In this document: positions 26,844-35,506 of the stretch, piece after piece
Numbering within the stretch: the first letter of the stretch is position 1
Layout of the letters: each line of letters starts with the position of its first letter
From: Kaiparowitsia implicata GSE-PSE-MK54-09C
Lineage (GTDB): Bacteria > Cyanobacteriota > Cyanobacteriia > Elainellales > Elainellaceae
Length of the DNA stretch: 52,533 bases
Assembly (NCBI GenBank): GCA_019359435.1
Contig: JAHHHI010000098.1
Coordinates: 1 to 52,533 of the forward strand
Direction: 5' to 3'
The notes under the pieces: generated by a model
Database searches by the model: none
Seen by the model: only the letters and a program-made list of their open reading frames with translations
Told to the model about the DNA's origin: nothing
Program-made: the position numbers and the translations under genes

Positions 26844-28004
26844 ATGGACTGGTGGCAAAAGCTGAAACGGAATGGGCCGGCTAAGTTTGGGGCCATATTG
26901 TTGTTGGTGTTTTACCTCATGGTGCTGCTGGCAGATGTTGTGGCGCCCTATAGCCCCTATGCCTCGCAGCCCGATGGGTCACTGCTGCCGCCGACGCAAG
27001 TTTATTGGCGATCGCCCCAAGGCCAATTTCTCGGCCCCCATGTGTATCCCACGACTCAGGGCGCGGTTGATTTAGACACAGGCGATCGCCCCATCAATGT
27101 TGATTTCAGCCAGCCATCGCCGATTCGCCTGTTTGCACGGGGGGATCAGTATCGTCTATTTCGGCTGAGCTTACCGCTGCCGACGCGGGCCTCATTCAGC
27201 GATCCACAGTTTCAAGAAGTCACGGTGTTCCCTGGCATTGAGGGCGATCGCCATTTGTTTGGAGCCGTCGGCGAAGGCCAGTGGAACCTGCTGGGCACCG
27301 ACGAGCAAGCGCGGGATCAGTTCAGCCGTCTAGTGCATGGCGGGCGCATCAGCCTCAGCGTTGGGCTCGTTGGCATCCTCATCTCGTTTCCGCTAGGGCT
27401 TTTGGTGGGCGGCATTTCGGGCTATTTTGGCGGCATGACCGATGCAATCCTGATGCGTCTAGTCGAAGTGCTGATGACGATCCCCAGCATCTATCTGCTT
27501 GTGGCCTTGGCCGCGGTTCTGCCCACCGAGCTCACCAGCACCCAACGGTTTCTGCTGATTGTGCTCATCACCTCGTTTGTGGGCTGGGCTGGGATTGCCC
27601 GCGTCATTCGAGGCGAGGTGCTGTCGCTGCGAGAGCGAGAATATGTGCAGGCAGCACGGGCCATGGGGGGGCGATCGCTCTACATCATCCTGCGGCATGT
27701 GCTGCCCCAAACCGCCTCCTATGTCATTATTTCCGCCACGCTTTCGGTTCCCGGCTTTATTCTGGCAGAAGCCGTGCTAAGCCTGATTGGGTTGGGCATT
27801 CAGCAGCCTGACCCCTCTTGGGGCAATATGCTGTCTTTAGCAACCAACGCGTCTATCCTGACGCTGCAACCCTGGTTGGTGTGGTCGCCTGCGATTTTGA
27901 TCGTGCTGACGGTGCTGTCCTTCAATTTATTGGGAGATGGCCTGCGCGACGCACTCGATCCCCGCAATCTGCGTCCGAACAGCGAGATTGCCGAAGAGAT
28001 TTAG
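26844..28004 (+). CDS. ABC transporter permease, DppC/OppC type
   Basis: A 386-residue permease of the peptide/nickel class. Helix 1 is near residues 14-32. A long extracytoplasmic loop (about 35-160) carries FLGPHVYPT and ends in LLGTDEQARDQFSRLVHGGR, the OppC/DppC family lead-in. The permease core (about 170-370) has the EAA loop EYVQAARAMGG-RSLYIILRHVLPQ that contacts the ATPase. The long loop is typical for the cyanobacterial and thermophile members. No ATP-binding, substrate-binding or second permease gene is adjacent, so the complex is encoded in pieces elsewhere. Confidence 0.92.
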   Translation: MDWWQKLKRNGPAKFGAILLLVFYLMVLLADVVAPYSPYASQPDGSLLPPTQVYWRSPQGQFLGPHVYPTTQGAVDLDTGDRPINVDFSQPSPIRLFARGDQYRLFRLSLPLPTRASFSDPQFQEVTVFPGIEGDRHLFGAVGEGQWNLLGTDEQARDQFSRLVHGGRISLSVGLVGILISFPLGLLVGGISGYFGGMTDAILMRLVEVLMTIPSIYLLVALAAVLPTELTSTQRFLLIVLITSFVGWAGIARVIRGEVLSLREREYVQAARAMGGRSLYIILRHVLPQTASYVIISATLSVPGFILAEAVLSLIGLGIQQPDPSWGNMLSLATNASILTLQPWLVWSPAILIVLTVLSFNLLGDGLRDALDPRNLRPNSEIAEEI

Positions 28005-28062
28005 GTCACCGTGTGGCTTAGAACGAATGCGAACCAGGGTAATGAGGGGTCGACAGCTAACG

Positions 28063-28689
28063 TTACGACTCTCCGGCAGCACTGTCTGGATGTGAGGGGA
28101 GCGCGGCATCTAGAGAGCTCTCGGCATCTGCGTCTCCCTCTACGTCTACTAACTGCACCACGTAGGGTAAGTCAGCACCTGACAGCCCTTTCTGGATGCG
28201 CTGAGGCGTCTCAGGAAATAACACAAAAAGCGGGCGCGTTTGCTCTGCCACATCGTTAAGAATGTGGCGATGACGGTGGGGCATAATCCACTCATACTCC
28301 TGATGCAGCAAGACCTGCGTGCGCCGCCAGCGGCTCAGCAAGTCTGAAAAATCTTCATGGGGGCGATGGATGAAGACAAACAACTCAACCCCGGTCTTGA
28401 TTTTCCACTCTGGGTCGCACATTAAAATAGCGACATCGCACGGAAAGGGAACCGTTTCAGTGATGACAGAGTTTTTTATTAAGTTCGTTGTTGCTCCCGC
28501 ATCCTGATAGGATGCGGACTTTCGCACCCGCACCACTGGCAGCGGAATGGTGATGACGCTGTCGTCAGGGCGGCGCATGCTAGGCACCATCTCCAGATAA
28601 GGACGATAGCGCTTGAGTAGGGCGATCGCCCCCGCGTGATTGCTAAACTCCGCTAGCAGTTCTTCATAATGGACTTGTTTAATGCTCAT
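28063..28689 (-). CDS. Conserved-looking hypothetical protein
   Basis: A 208-residue soluble protein; I do not recognise the family. Visible are an N-terminal helical part (HYEELLAEFSNHAGAIALL), a beta-rich middle (CDVAILMCDPEWKIKTGVELFVF), an HRPHEDFSDLLSRWRRTQVLL stretch, and an acidic, low-complexity C-terminus. No signal peptide or membrane helix is evident. It lies at the end of the pilB-pilT-pilC strand but 319 bp from pilC, so an operon link is unproven. Confidence 0.6.
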   Translation of the reverse strand: MSIKQVHYEELLAEFSNHAGAIALLKRYRPYLEMVPSMRRPDDSVITIPLPVVRVRKSASYQDAGATTNLIKNSVITETVPFPCDVAILMCDPEWKIKTGVELFVFIHRPHEDFSDLLSRWRRTQVLLHQEYEWIMPHRHRHILNDVAEQTRPLFVLFPETPQRIQKGLSGADLPYVVQLVDVEGDADAESSLDAALPSHPDSAAGES

Positions 28690-28802
28690 GACTCTAGTCC
28701 GGCAGAAATGGCCAGCGGCTTCTAAACTCTAAAGCGAACAACATTAGGGACATCGGACAAATACAACATCGGGCGTAGAGGCTCAAGGGTCTTGCGATAC
28801 GA

Positions 28803-28943
28803 CTAAACACATCGTTCTACCAAAATGCCTTCAATCACCAATCGCTGATCCCCCTTAGCCTGCTCGCCGCTGTCGGTAATTTGCAATGCCAGACAAGGAA
28901 AGTGAGCGTTGAACAGGCTAAAAGTAAAAGCGGTATCCTGCAA
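28803..28943 (-). CDS. Small open frame, possibly a gene fragment
   Basis: A minus-strand frame from a TTG at 28943 to TAG 28803 encodes 46 residues with well-behaved composition, including FTFSLFNAHFPCLALQITD and GDQRLVIEGILVERCV. It lies between pilC and the hypothetical gene. Codon use looks coding, but no Shine-Dalgarno sequence or ATG was found and a stop lies just upstream. It may be a short gene or the remnant of a larger one. No family recognised. Confidence 0.3.
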   Translation of the reverse strand: MQDTAFTFSLFNAHFPCLALQITDSGEQAKGDQRLVIEGILVERCV

Positions 28944-29007
28944 AAACTACAAGCCTGACTCATGAATGGGTCTTCCGGTCGTAGGGCGTTTCGAGGATGA
29001 ATGAGGG

Positions 29008-30243
29008 TTAGCGAATATTATCCATCACGGCAAACATGGGCAGGTACATCGCGACAAGAATTGCCCCGACCATGCCACCCAAAAACACAATCATGATCGG
29101 TTCCATAATGCTGGTCAGCGCTTTAACTGCCTGCTCCACCTCATCCTCGTAGAAATCGGCCACCTTCATCAGCATCTGGTCGATTTCGCCGGTTTCTTCT
29201 CCAATGCTGATCATCTGGATGGCCATCACCGGAAAGACCTGCTCGCGCTGCAGTGCGAGGCTAATCATGCCGCCAGACTGCACTTCTCGACGAGCTTCAT
29301 CCACGGCTCGGGCAATGACGGCATTGCCTGCTGTGTCGCGCACAATTTCCAGAGATGTGAGAATCGGTACCCCAGAGCGAGAGAGCGCCCCAAAGGTACG
29401 GCAGAAGCGAGCCGTTGAGCTTTTTTGCACCAAATCACCAAACAAGGGCAGTTTGAGCATCAATCGATCAAGATTGAAGCGACCGTTTGGGGTCTTGTAG
29501 TACTGGCGCACCGCAAACACAAAGAGCACAATGACAATCGCAAACCCAATCATGTAGATAGGTGTGCGCAGAAAGTCGCTGATATTCATCATGAACTGGG
29601 TAAAGGCAGGCAGTTCCGCATCCAGTTCATCAAAAATACCCGCAAAAATCGGCAGCAAAAAAATGGTCATGCCTAAGAAAACCAGAATAGCGATCGCCCC
29701 CACCGTTACCGGATAAGCCATAGCTGACTTAATTTGGTTTTGCAGACGGGCAATGTCTTCTAGCAGCTTAGAGAGTCGATTTAGCACGTCGTCTAGCACG
29801 CCTCCCACCTCGCCTGCCTCGACCATGCTGGTATACAGCCCATCAAAACAGTGGGGATGTTTCCGCATCGCATCCGACAAGTTTGTGCCTTGCTGCACAT
29901 CCGAGCTAATCGCCTGCAACGCCTTCTTCAGTTTCGGATTAGGGCACTGGTCGGCCAACACGCCTAGGCCACGCACCAGCGCCACTCCAGCATTGACCAG
30001 TGCAGCAAACTGCCGTGAAAAAATGGCCTTATCTTTAACGGTTACTCCGACAAACAGGTTGCCGATTTCTTTAGTATCGGTCTCCTTCAGCTTGTCAAGC
30101 AAGCTACGGTCTTCCTTCAACTCTTGAACAAACAGCCCCTCAGTCCGCAGAGTCGTGCGGGCTTCAACGGGGGTGTCAGCGCTGACCTTGCGCCTCACCG
30201 AATTGCCCTTCAAGTCCCGTGCTTTAACAACATAGGTCGGCAT
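29008..30243 (-). CDS. pilC: Type IV pilus inner-membrane platform PilC
   Basis: A 411-residue protein of the GspF/PilC family, the platform of the pilus machine that couples PilB and PilT to pilin assembly. It has a short cytoplasmic start (MPTYVVKARDLKGN), two GspF domains (about 75-200 and 270-395), and three hydrophobic segments (AILVFLGMTIFLLPIF, MIGFAIVIVLFVFA and the C-terminal IVFLGGMVGAILVAMYLPMF). The motif SIGEETGEIDQML is typical. It is the last pil gene of the cluster, 441 bp after pilT, so pilC may have its own promoter. Confidence 0.95.
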   Translation of the reverse strand: MPTYVVKARDLKGNSVRRKVSADTPVEARTTLRTEGLFVQELKEDRSLLDKLKETDTKEIGNLFVGVTVKDKAIFSRQFAALVNAGVALVRGLGVLADQCPNPKLKKALQAISSDVQQGTNLSDAMRKHPHCFDGLYTSMVEAGEVGGVLDDVLNRLSKLLEDIARLQNQIKSAMAYPVTVGAIAILVFLGMTIFLLPIFAGIFDELDAELPAFTQFMMNISDFLRTPIYMIGFAIVIVLFVFAVRQYYKTPNGRFNLDRLMLKLPLFGDLVQKSSTARFCRTFGALSRSGVPILTSLEIVRDTAGNAVIARAVDEARREVQSGGMISLALQREQVFPVMAIQMISIGEETGEIDQMLMKVADFYEDEVEQAVKALTSIMEPIMIVFLGGMVGAILVAMYLPMFAVMDNIR

Positions 30244-30684
30244 ACGCTTACCTTTGGCTTCCTGTCCTAATGCTAACTCTACTTACCCTGCTTCCAATTG
30301 CACTGCCGTAAACCAAACACTGCCCAAGCATTGCTCAGTTAACTTGAGTTTTCAACCGTAGATCACCACTAACACTCAATCATAATGAGTTCGTTCAAAA
30401 ATGAGCCCGCCTTCCTCTTTTTCTGTTAGCGCGGCTTAGATGTTGTCGCAATGATGAGTAGAGACGGCTTTTGACCTCGCATTTACTCATCGAGTACATC
30501 CCAGTTCTGCAAGATAGCTCACCCTGCGGGAAGAGCAGATCTCTACATCCCCTAACACCTTCTCCCCAAAGTAAGGAGAAGGGTAGCCGGATTCAAAGTC
30601 CCTTTTCCCCTATAGGACGGGGAGCTAGGGTGTGGACACAGAGCGGCTTCTTTGTGAAGGACGACAAACAGACGACTTCGAAGT
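30244..30684. repeat. Interspersed CT-rich repeat remnant between pilT and pilC
   Basis: The 441-bp gap between pilT and pilC contains, near 30549-30630, a CCCCTAACACCTTCTCCCC run, its partner GGAGAAGG, and a second CCCTTTTCCCC block. This matches the look of degenerate intergenic repeats common in cyanobacterial genomes. I see no gene. A pilC promoter presumably lies at the 30244-30300 end. Confidence 0.4.
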
Positions 30685-31800
30685 CTAGCGAGCAGGCATT
30701 GATGCTTTAGCTCCAGGGGCTCCAACACTTCCGCTGATTAAACGTTGCAACTCGTCGGGCCGAGAAGTCTTAGACATAGCGGCTTCAAAAGATACAGTGC
30801 CTGCCTGGTAAAGATTCGCCAGCACTTTCTCTAGCGTTACCATGCCTAGCTTGCCGCCAGTCTGAATGGCGGAGTAAATCTGTGCTGTTTTACCCTCACG
30901 AATCAGGTTCGAGATCGCCGGAGTCACAACCATAATTTCCTGCGCCATCACCCGACCAAACTCGCCGGGCTTAACATTTTTTCGGGTGACTAAGGTCTGG
31001 CTAAATACCGCCACTAGTGAGTTAGACAGCTGAACCCGCACCTGCTGCTGCTTATCTGATGAGAACACGTCTACAATCCGGTCTACGGTTTGGGAGGCGG
31101 AGCTAGTGTGCAACGTCCCCATGACCAAGTGGCCTGTTTCTGCAGCAGTAATAGCAAGCTGAATGGTTTCCAAGTCTCGCATCTCTCCCACCAAAATAAT
31201 GTCGGGATCTTCTCGTAGCGAGGCTTTTAGAGCATTCGCAAAGCTTTTTGTGTCTTCTCCTAACTGACGCTGGTGGATTAAGCTTTTAATTGGCTCGTAA
31301 ACAAATTCAATCGGATCTTCAACGGTAAGAATATGCTCAGCACGAGTCCGATTAATCAAGTCAATCATGGCGGCTAGGGTGGTGGTCTTCCCAGACCCCG
31401 TTGGACCGGTAACTAGAATCAACCCCCGGGGTTTTTCTGCCATTTCGCGCACTATATCAGGCAGCCCTAGCTGATCAAAGCTGGGGATTTTAGAGCTAAG
31501 CGCTCGCAAACAGGCGGCGTAGGTTCCTCGATCTTTGTATACGTTGACTCGGAATCGAGCTAGCCCTTTCACACCATAGGAACAGTCCAGCTCCCAGTTT
31601 TGCTCTAAGTTTTTTCGCTGGGTGTTGTTCAACATGCTGAAGATCAGGCGTTGGCACTGGTCTGCTGTCAGCGGCTCGTCGCCGATAGGAGTTAGCCGAC
31701 CGTTGATCCGAAAGTAGGGCGGCAACCCAGCAGACAAGTGCAGGTCGGAGCCTCCCATTTCAATCAACTGCTCCATCAGATCTTCAATCATTAGTTCCAT
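30685..31800 (-). CDS. pilT: Pilus retraction ATPase PilT
   Basis: A 371-residue hexameric ATPase that disassembles the pilus for twitching motility and DNA uptake. The N-terminal domain begins IEDLMEQLIEMGGSDLHLSAG; the Walker A motif is GPTGSGKTTTL and the Asp-box/Walker B region includes ILVGEMRDLETI, with the AIRAGEL-equivalent region ahead. Length is close to other PilT proteins. ATG at 31798-31800 gives a full PAS-like N-terminal domain; further in-frame ATGs lie a few codons on. It lies 113 bp after pilB. Confidence 0.95.
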   Translation of the reverse strand: MELMIEDLMEQLIEMGGSDLHLSAGLPPYFRINGRLTPIGDEPLTADQCQRLIFSMLNNTQRKNLEQNWELDCSYGVKGLARFRVNVYKDRGTYAACLRALSSKIPSFDQLGLPDIVREMAEKPRGLILVTGPTGSGKTTTLAAMIDLINRTRAEHILTVEDPIEFVYEPIKSLIHQRQLGEDTKSFANALKASLREDPDIILVGEMRDLETIQLAITAAETGHLVMGTLHTSSASQTVDRIVDVFSSDKQQQVRVQLSNSLVAVFSQTLVTRKNVKPGEFGRVMAQEIMVVTPAISNLIREGKTAQIYSAIQTGGKLGMVTLEKVLANLYQAGTVSFEAAMSKTSRPDELQRLISGSVGAPGAKASMPAR

Positions 31801-31913
31801 GTCAGCGTTCCTCGTTTAGGTCAGGGTGCGATGGCAAAAGTCACGGGTCGGCAAGCCTCTACTGCGGCCTCTTAGGCTTACGGCCTCTCAGAAAAGAGGT
31901 CGCAGCATTGAAT

Positions 31914-33920
31914 CTAATCTTGGAATCGGGGAGTGGTGCAATAGGGACAGTCTAGCCACTCCTGCTTTAGATCTGCGGAGCAGTTACGACAGGTGAGTGA
32001 GCTCTTGCGCTTGGCTTTAAGCTCTGCTTCTAGCCCCGTATCTGTAAACGTAACCCGCTCTACTTCCTCTAGCGTGGTGACACCTTGGCGTACAAGATCA
32101 AGGCTGTAGGATAGCAACGTTTTCATCCCTTCTTCTACCGCCACTTCTTTAATGCGCTCGGTGGGAGCGCCTTCAGTAATCAGCGTTTGCAAGCGTTCGG
32201 TTACACGCATTACCTCGTAAACCCCACAGCGCCCTGTGTAACCGACGCCATTGCAAGTGGAGCAAATGCTATTACTGCTACGTGCTTGTAGAATTTCTTC
32301 TGCATGGAGCGCCGTAGCCTTGTAAAAGCTGATGCCGACCTCTCGAGAGGCTGATAGGCCATAGCGTGCTAACTCTTCTGAGGAGGGCTGGTAGGCGACA
32401 CGGCAGTCGGGACACACGCGTCGCATCAGCCGCTGGGCTAGCACTGCAATTAGCGAACTTGACACCATGAAGGACTCAACGCCCATTTCTTCGAGTCGGG
32501 CGATCGCACTAGCGGCATCATTCGTGTGCAGCGTGGTCAGCACGAGGTGGCCCGTCAAGGCGGCCTCAATAGCCGTCTTTGCCGTTTCCTTGTCTCGGGT
32601 CTCACCCACCAGAATCACATCGGGATCCTGCCGCAAAAACGCTCGCAGAATCGAGGCAAAATCCATCCCTTTCTCACGAATCACCTGCACCTGAGTAATG
32701 CCAGGCAAAGAATATTCGATTGGATCTTCTGCCGTGCTGATATTAACGCCCGGGCTGTTGCGCTCTGCCAACGCGGAATAGAGCGTTGTAGTTTTACCAG
32801 ACCCAGTAGGCCCCGTCACCAAAATCAATCCATAGGGGCGAGACACCGCCTCTTGCACAATGTTCAGCGTCTCAGGATCGGTAATCAGCTTATTGAGTCC
32901 AAGTTGAGTCACATCGTTGTTCAAAATCCGCAGCACGACCTTCTCGCCATAGCGACTGGGCAGCGTGCTGACCCGGAAGTCCACCTTGTGCCCATCAAAA
33001 ATCCGGCGAATCCGACCATCCTGGGGCATGCGTCGCTCTGCAATATCCAGACTGGCAATGATTTTGAAACGCGCTGTGACGGAGGGAATAATTTTTTTAG
33101 GAAAGGGAGGAAATGCTTCACTCAATACTCCATCCCGACGGAATCGAATACGGAGTGATTCTTCCTGCGGCTCTACGTGAATGTCAGAGACTCCATCTTG
33201 AAGGGCTTTCACCAGAATTTTGTTGACCAGCGCAATTACTGGTGCAGCGGCGGCATCTTCGAGAGCCGTATCCAGATTTGCTTCAATGTCTTCCGGTGCA
33301 TCTTCTAGATTGAGGTACTCTAGACCCTCCAAATCTTGCTGCACATTAACTTTGGCTTCTTGCTCGATTTGGCGCTGGCGCTCGACTTGCTCATCCAAAT
33401 ACTGAGAAATGATGCGCTGGTAATCTTCGTTGGTAATCACCATGCGCTGTAGCCCCAATCCCTGAGGCCGTAAGATGCGATTGAGATCATCCTGTGCTGC
33501 TAGATCGTCGGGATCGACCATTGCAATGAGCACGGAAGGCGGGGTGGCATCATCATAGCGACTCAATGGCACCAGCTTATAGCGCCGACACAAGTCAACA
33601 GGGATCAGGACATCAATCAGCTGCCCTACAAAAGTTGTGGAGATCTGGTTGATTTCTGGATCGAGCGATTCAACCCCATAGAGAATCTTCAGCTCAAAGA
33701 GCTGTTGCTTTTTGTACTGCCGCAGTAGATCGGGCGGCAGTTGCTGCCCCGTCATCAGCTCTAAAATGTCGGTCAGCGGTCGCCCTGTTTTGCGGCTTTC
33801 TACGAGAGCCTGCTGCATTTGCTCCGAGTTTACGAATCCGGATTGCACCAGTTTGTTGCTGAAGGGCGAAAAGTTGTGCTGGACAACTAAGGCGCGTCGC
33901 TGAGAGGAGGGGTTGGCCAT
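31914..33920 (-). CDS. pilB: Pilus extension ATPase PilB
   Basis: A 668-residue GspE/PilB ATPase that powers pilus assembly. The N-terminal MshEN-like part (about 20-160) is followed by the ATPase domain with the Walker A motif GPTGSGKTTTLY and the LVGETRDKETA segment. A four-Cys metal site is formed by CPDC and CSTC in the expected place. Beyond the normal end, the last ~25 residues add a second pair of CxxC motifs (CRNC and CPYC, 13 residues apart), a putative zinc ribbon. The gene starts the pil cluster and is divergent from grpE across 700 bp. Confidence 0.95.
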   Translation of the reverse strand: MANPSSQRRALVVQHNFSPFSNKLVQSGFVNSEQMQQALVESRKTGRPLTDILELMTGQQLPPDLLRQYKKQQLFELKILYGVESLDPEINQISTTFVGQLIDVLIPVDLCRRYKLVPLSRYDDATPPSVLIAMVDPDDLAAQDDLNRILRPQGLGLQRMVITNEDYQRIISQYLDEQVERQRQIEQEAKVNVQQDLEGLEYLNLEDAPEDIEANLDTALEDAAAAPVIALVNKILVKALQDGVSDIHVEPQEESLRIRFRRDGVLSEAFPPFPKKIIPSVTARFKIIASLDIAERRMPQDGRIRRIFDGHKVDFRVSTLPSRYGEKVVLRILNNDVTQLGLNKLITDPETLNIVQEAVSRPYGLILVTGPTGSGKTTTLYSALAERNSPGVNISTAEDPIEYSLPGITQVQVIREKGMDFASILRAFLRQDPDVILVGETRDKETAKTAIEAALTGHLVLTTLHTNDAASAIARLEEMGVESFMVSSSLIAVLAQRLMRRVCPDCRVAYQPSSEELARYGLSASREVGISFYKATALHAEEILQARSSNSICSTCNGVGYTGRCGVYEVMRVTERLQTLITEGAPTERIKEVAVEEGMKTLLSYSLDLVRQGVTTLEEVERVTFTDTGLEAELKAKRKSSLTCRNCSADLKQEWLDCPYCTTPRFQD

Positions 33921-34618
33921 AGCGGATAAAGAAGTTCTCTTGTAGCTGTGCTGAGTATTCCCGGAAATGAAGATTCAGATAAACACAATCTTGATATTTG
34001 CTTGATATTTGTAGGTTAAGTTGAGCGCGGTTGATGGGTAAAGGCGGCTGTAACGCCCACTGGGATGGAACCTGAAACCTGCTAAAGCCGCTTTCTCATT
34101 GGCTTCTGCGCCTAAGCCTCTAACCTATTCTAGATGAGCTTTAATTTGAGTAATGATGACTATTATCAGTCCCAGCACTGGATTCAGTATCTACATACTG
34201 GGTTTCTTGTCTAAATTTGGCATGGGTCTGAGCCTCAAAAAACAAGACTCGATAAAATATATCTTGAAATGTCTAGGAGAATAGGGTCATAAAAATGCGC
34301 TCTAATGGGAATCCTGTGCAGATTGAGCGGTATCCCGTTTAAGATCTCAAACTAATCTCAAATCGTTCTGGCGTAAACAATTTTTGAGCTTGCATTAAGA
34401 GTGAACCATGGTTAATCGATGCTGACACAGGGTAGCCTGACAGAAGCATGAATTGCAGGACACTGTAGGTTTACGGCTACGTGCAAGATCAAAGTACAAC
34501 CTAGGGACTCTAAATCTTGGCCTTTTGGGCGATGGATTGGGAGCTAAAAACAGTGAAATTGTTTTGTCGCTAGGGTTTGCTGGCGAGTGTGTAAGTAAGT
34601 AAGTGGACTGAGTTAACA
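33921..34618. other. Divergent pilB/grpE control region
   Basis: A 700-bp gap that must hold both promoters. AAAGGCGGCT (34040-34049) can pair with AGCCGCTTT (34086-34094), enclosing a CCCACTGGGATGG stretch, a possible leader structure on either strand. A GTAAGTAAGTAAG stretch occurs before grpE. No gene, no CIRCE heat-shock element and no MITE copy was found. Confidence 0.45.
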
Positions 34619-35341
34619 ATGGTCAACGAGGACAAACAGGTGGACGGTATTCAGGATCAAGCATCTAATGCACCCGAACCAACAACTAGCCCAGAGGTTG
34701 GGGATGCAGCACAGACCGATGTCGCTGCCGATGGAGTAAACCCTGAGGTAGATGCTCAAGTGGTGGGCGATCGCCCCTCTGATGCAGCCCCGGCAGGTGC
34801 TCCTGCGAACGCAGGCGCGGTCGAGGAATTGAATCAGCAGTTGACGGCACTAAAGGCGCAACTGGAGGATCGCAATAGCCAGTTCATGCGAATGGCGGCA
34901 GATTTTGACAACTTCCGCAAGCGGACTCAGAAGGAAAAAGAAGATCTAGAACTTCAGATCAAATGCTCTACGGTTGTGGAGATTCTGCCCGTCGTCGATA
35001 ATTTTGAACGGGCGCGATCGCAGCTTAAGCCACAAAGTGAAGAGGCGATCGCCATTCATAAAAGCTACCAGGGTGTGTACAAAGATTTGGTAGATCGCCT
35101 TAAGCGTATTGGGGTTGCCCAAATGCGTTCTGAGGGCAAGGAATTCGACCCCACCATGCACGAAGCAGTGATGCGTGAGGCGTCCGCAGAGTTCCCCGAG
35201 GGCGCGGTGATAGAGGAACTGGTGCGGGGCTATATGCTAGGGGAGCGGGTTCTACGTCACGCGATGGTTAAGGTCGCATCGGCCCCCGAAGAGTCTCTAG
35301 ATCTTGCAGACGATCAAAACTCTGCCGAGCCTGAAGCGTAA
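34619..35341 (+). CDS. grpE: Nucleotide exchange factor GrpE
   Basis: A 240-residue co-chaperone that releases ADP from DnaK. The acidic, low-complexity N-terminus (1-65) is followed by a long coiled coil (about 66-130, with QFMRMAADFDNFRKRTQKEKED) and the C-terminal beta-domain (about 150-215) with EFDPTMHEAVM and RGYMLGERVLRHAMVKVA. Length is normal. It starts the grpE-dnaK-dnaJ-tusA-rsgA block. The acidic tail ends in PEA. Confidence 0.96.
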   Translation: MVNEDKQVDGIQDQASNAPEPTTSPEVGDAAQTDVAADGVNPEVDAQVVGDRPSDAAPAGAPANAGAVEELNQQLTALKAQLEDRNSQFMRMAADFDNFRKRTQKEKEDLELQIKCSTVVEILPVVDNFERARSQLKPQSEEAIAIHKSYQGVYKDLVDRLKRIGVAQMRSEGKEFDPTMHEAVMREASAEFPEGAVIEELVRGYMLGERVLRHAMVKVASAPEESLDLADDQNSAEPEA

Positions 35342-35506
35342 TTCGAGCTGCAATCCTCAGTAACTCCAGTGCTTTGACGGATTGCGCGAAGAAACTTTAT
35401 GCAATTTGATGGGATTCCCGAGCAATTGCGGAATACTCCCTAAAGATGGCTCCAACTTGGGAGAATCATCCTCACTTACTTGACCTTAACTATTGAGCCG
35501 CTGAAC

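Noticed and set aside
34040-34094. Single CRISPR-repeat-like sequence with GGAACCTGAAAC
   Set aside because: Only one copy, without spacers or cas genes. It is better described as a hairpin in the pilB/grpE gap.
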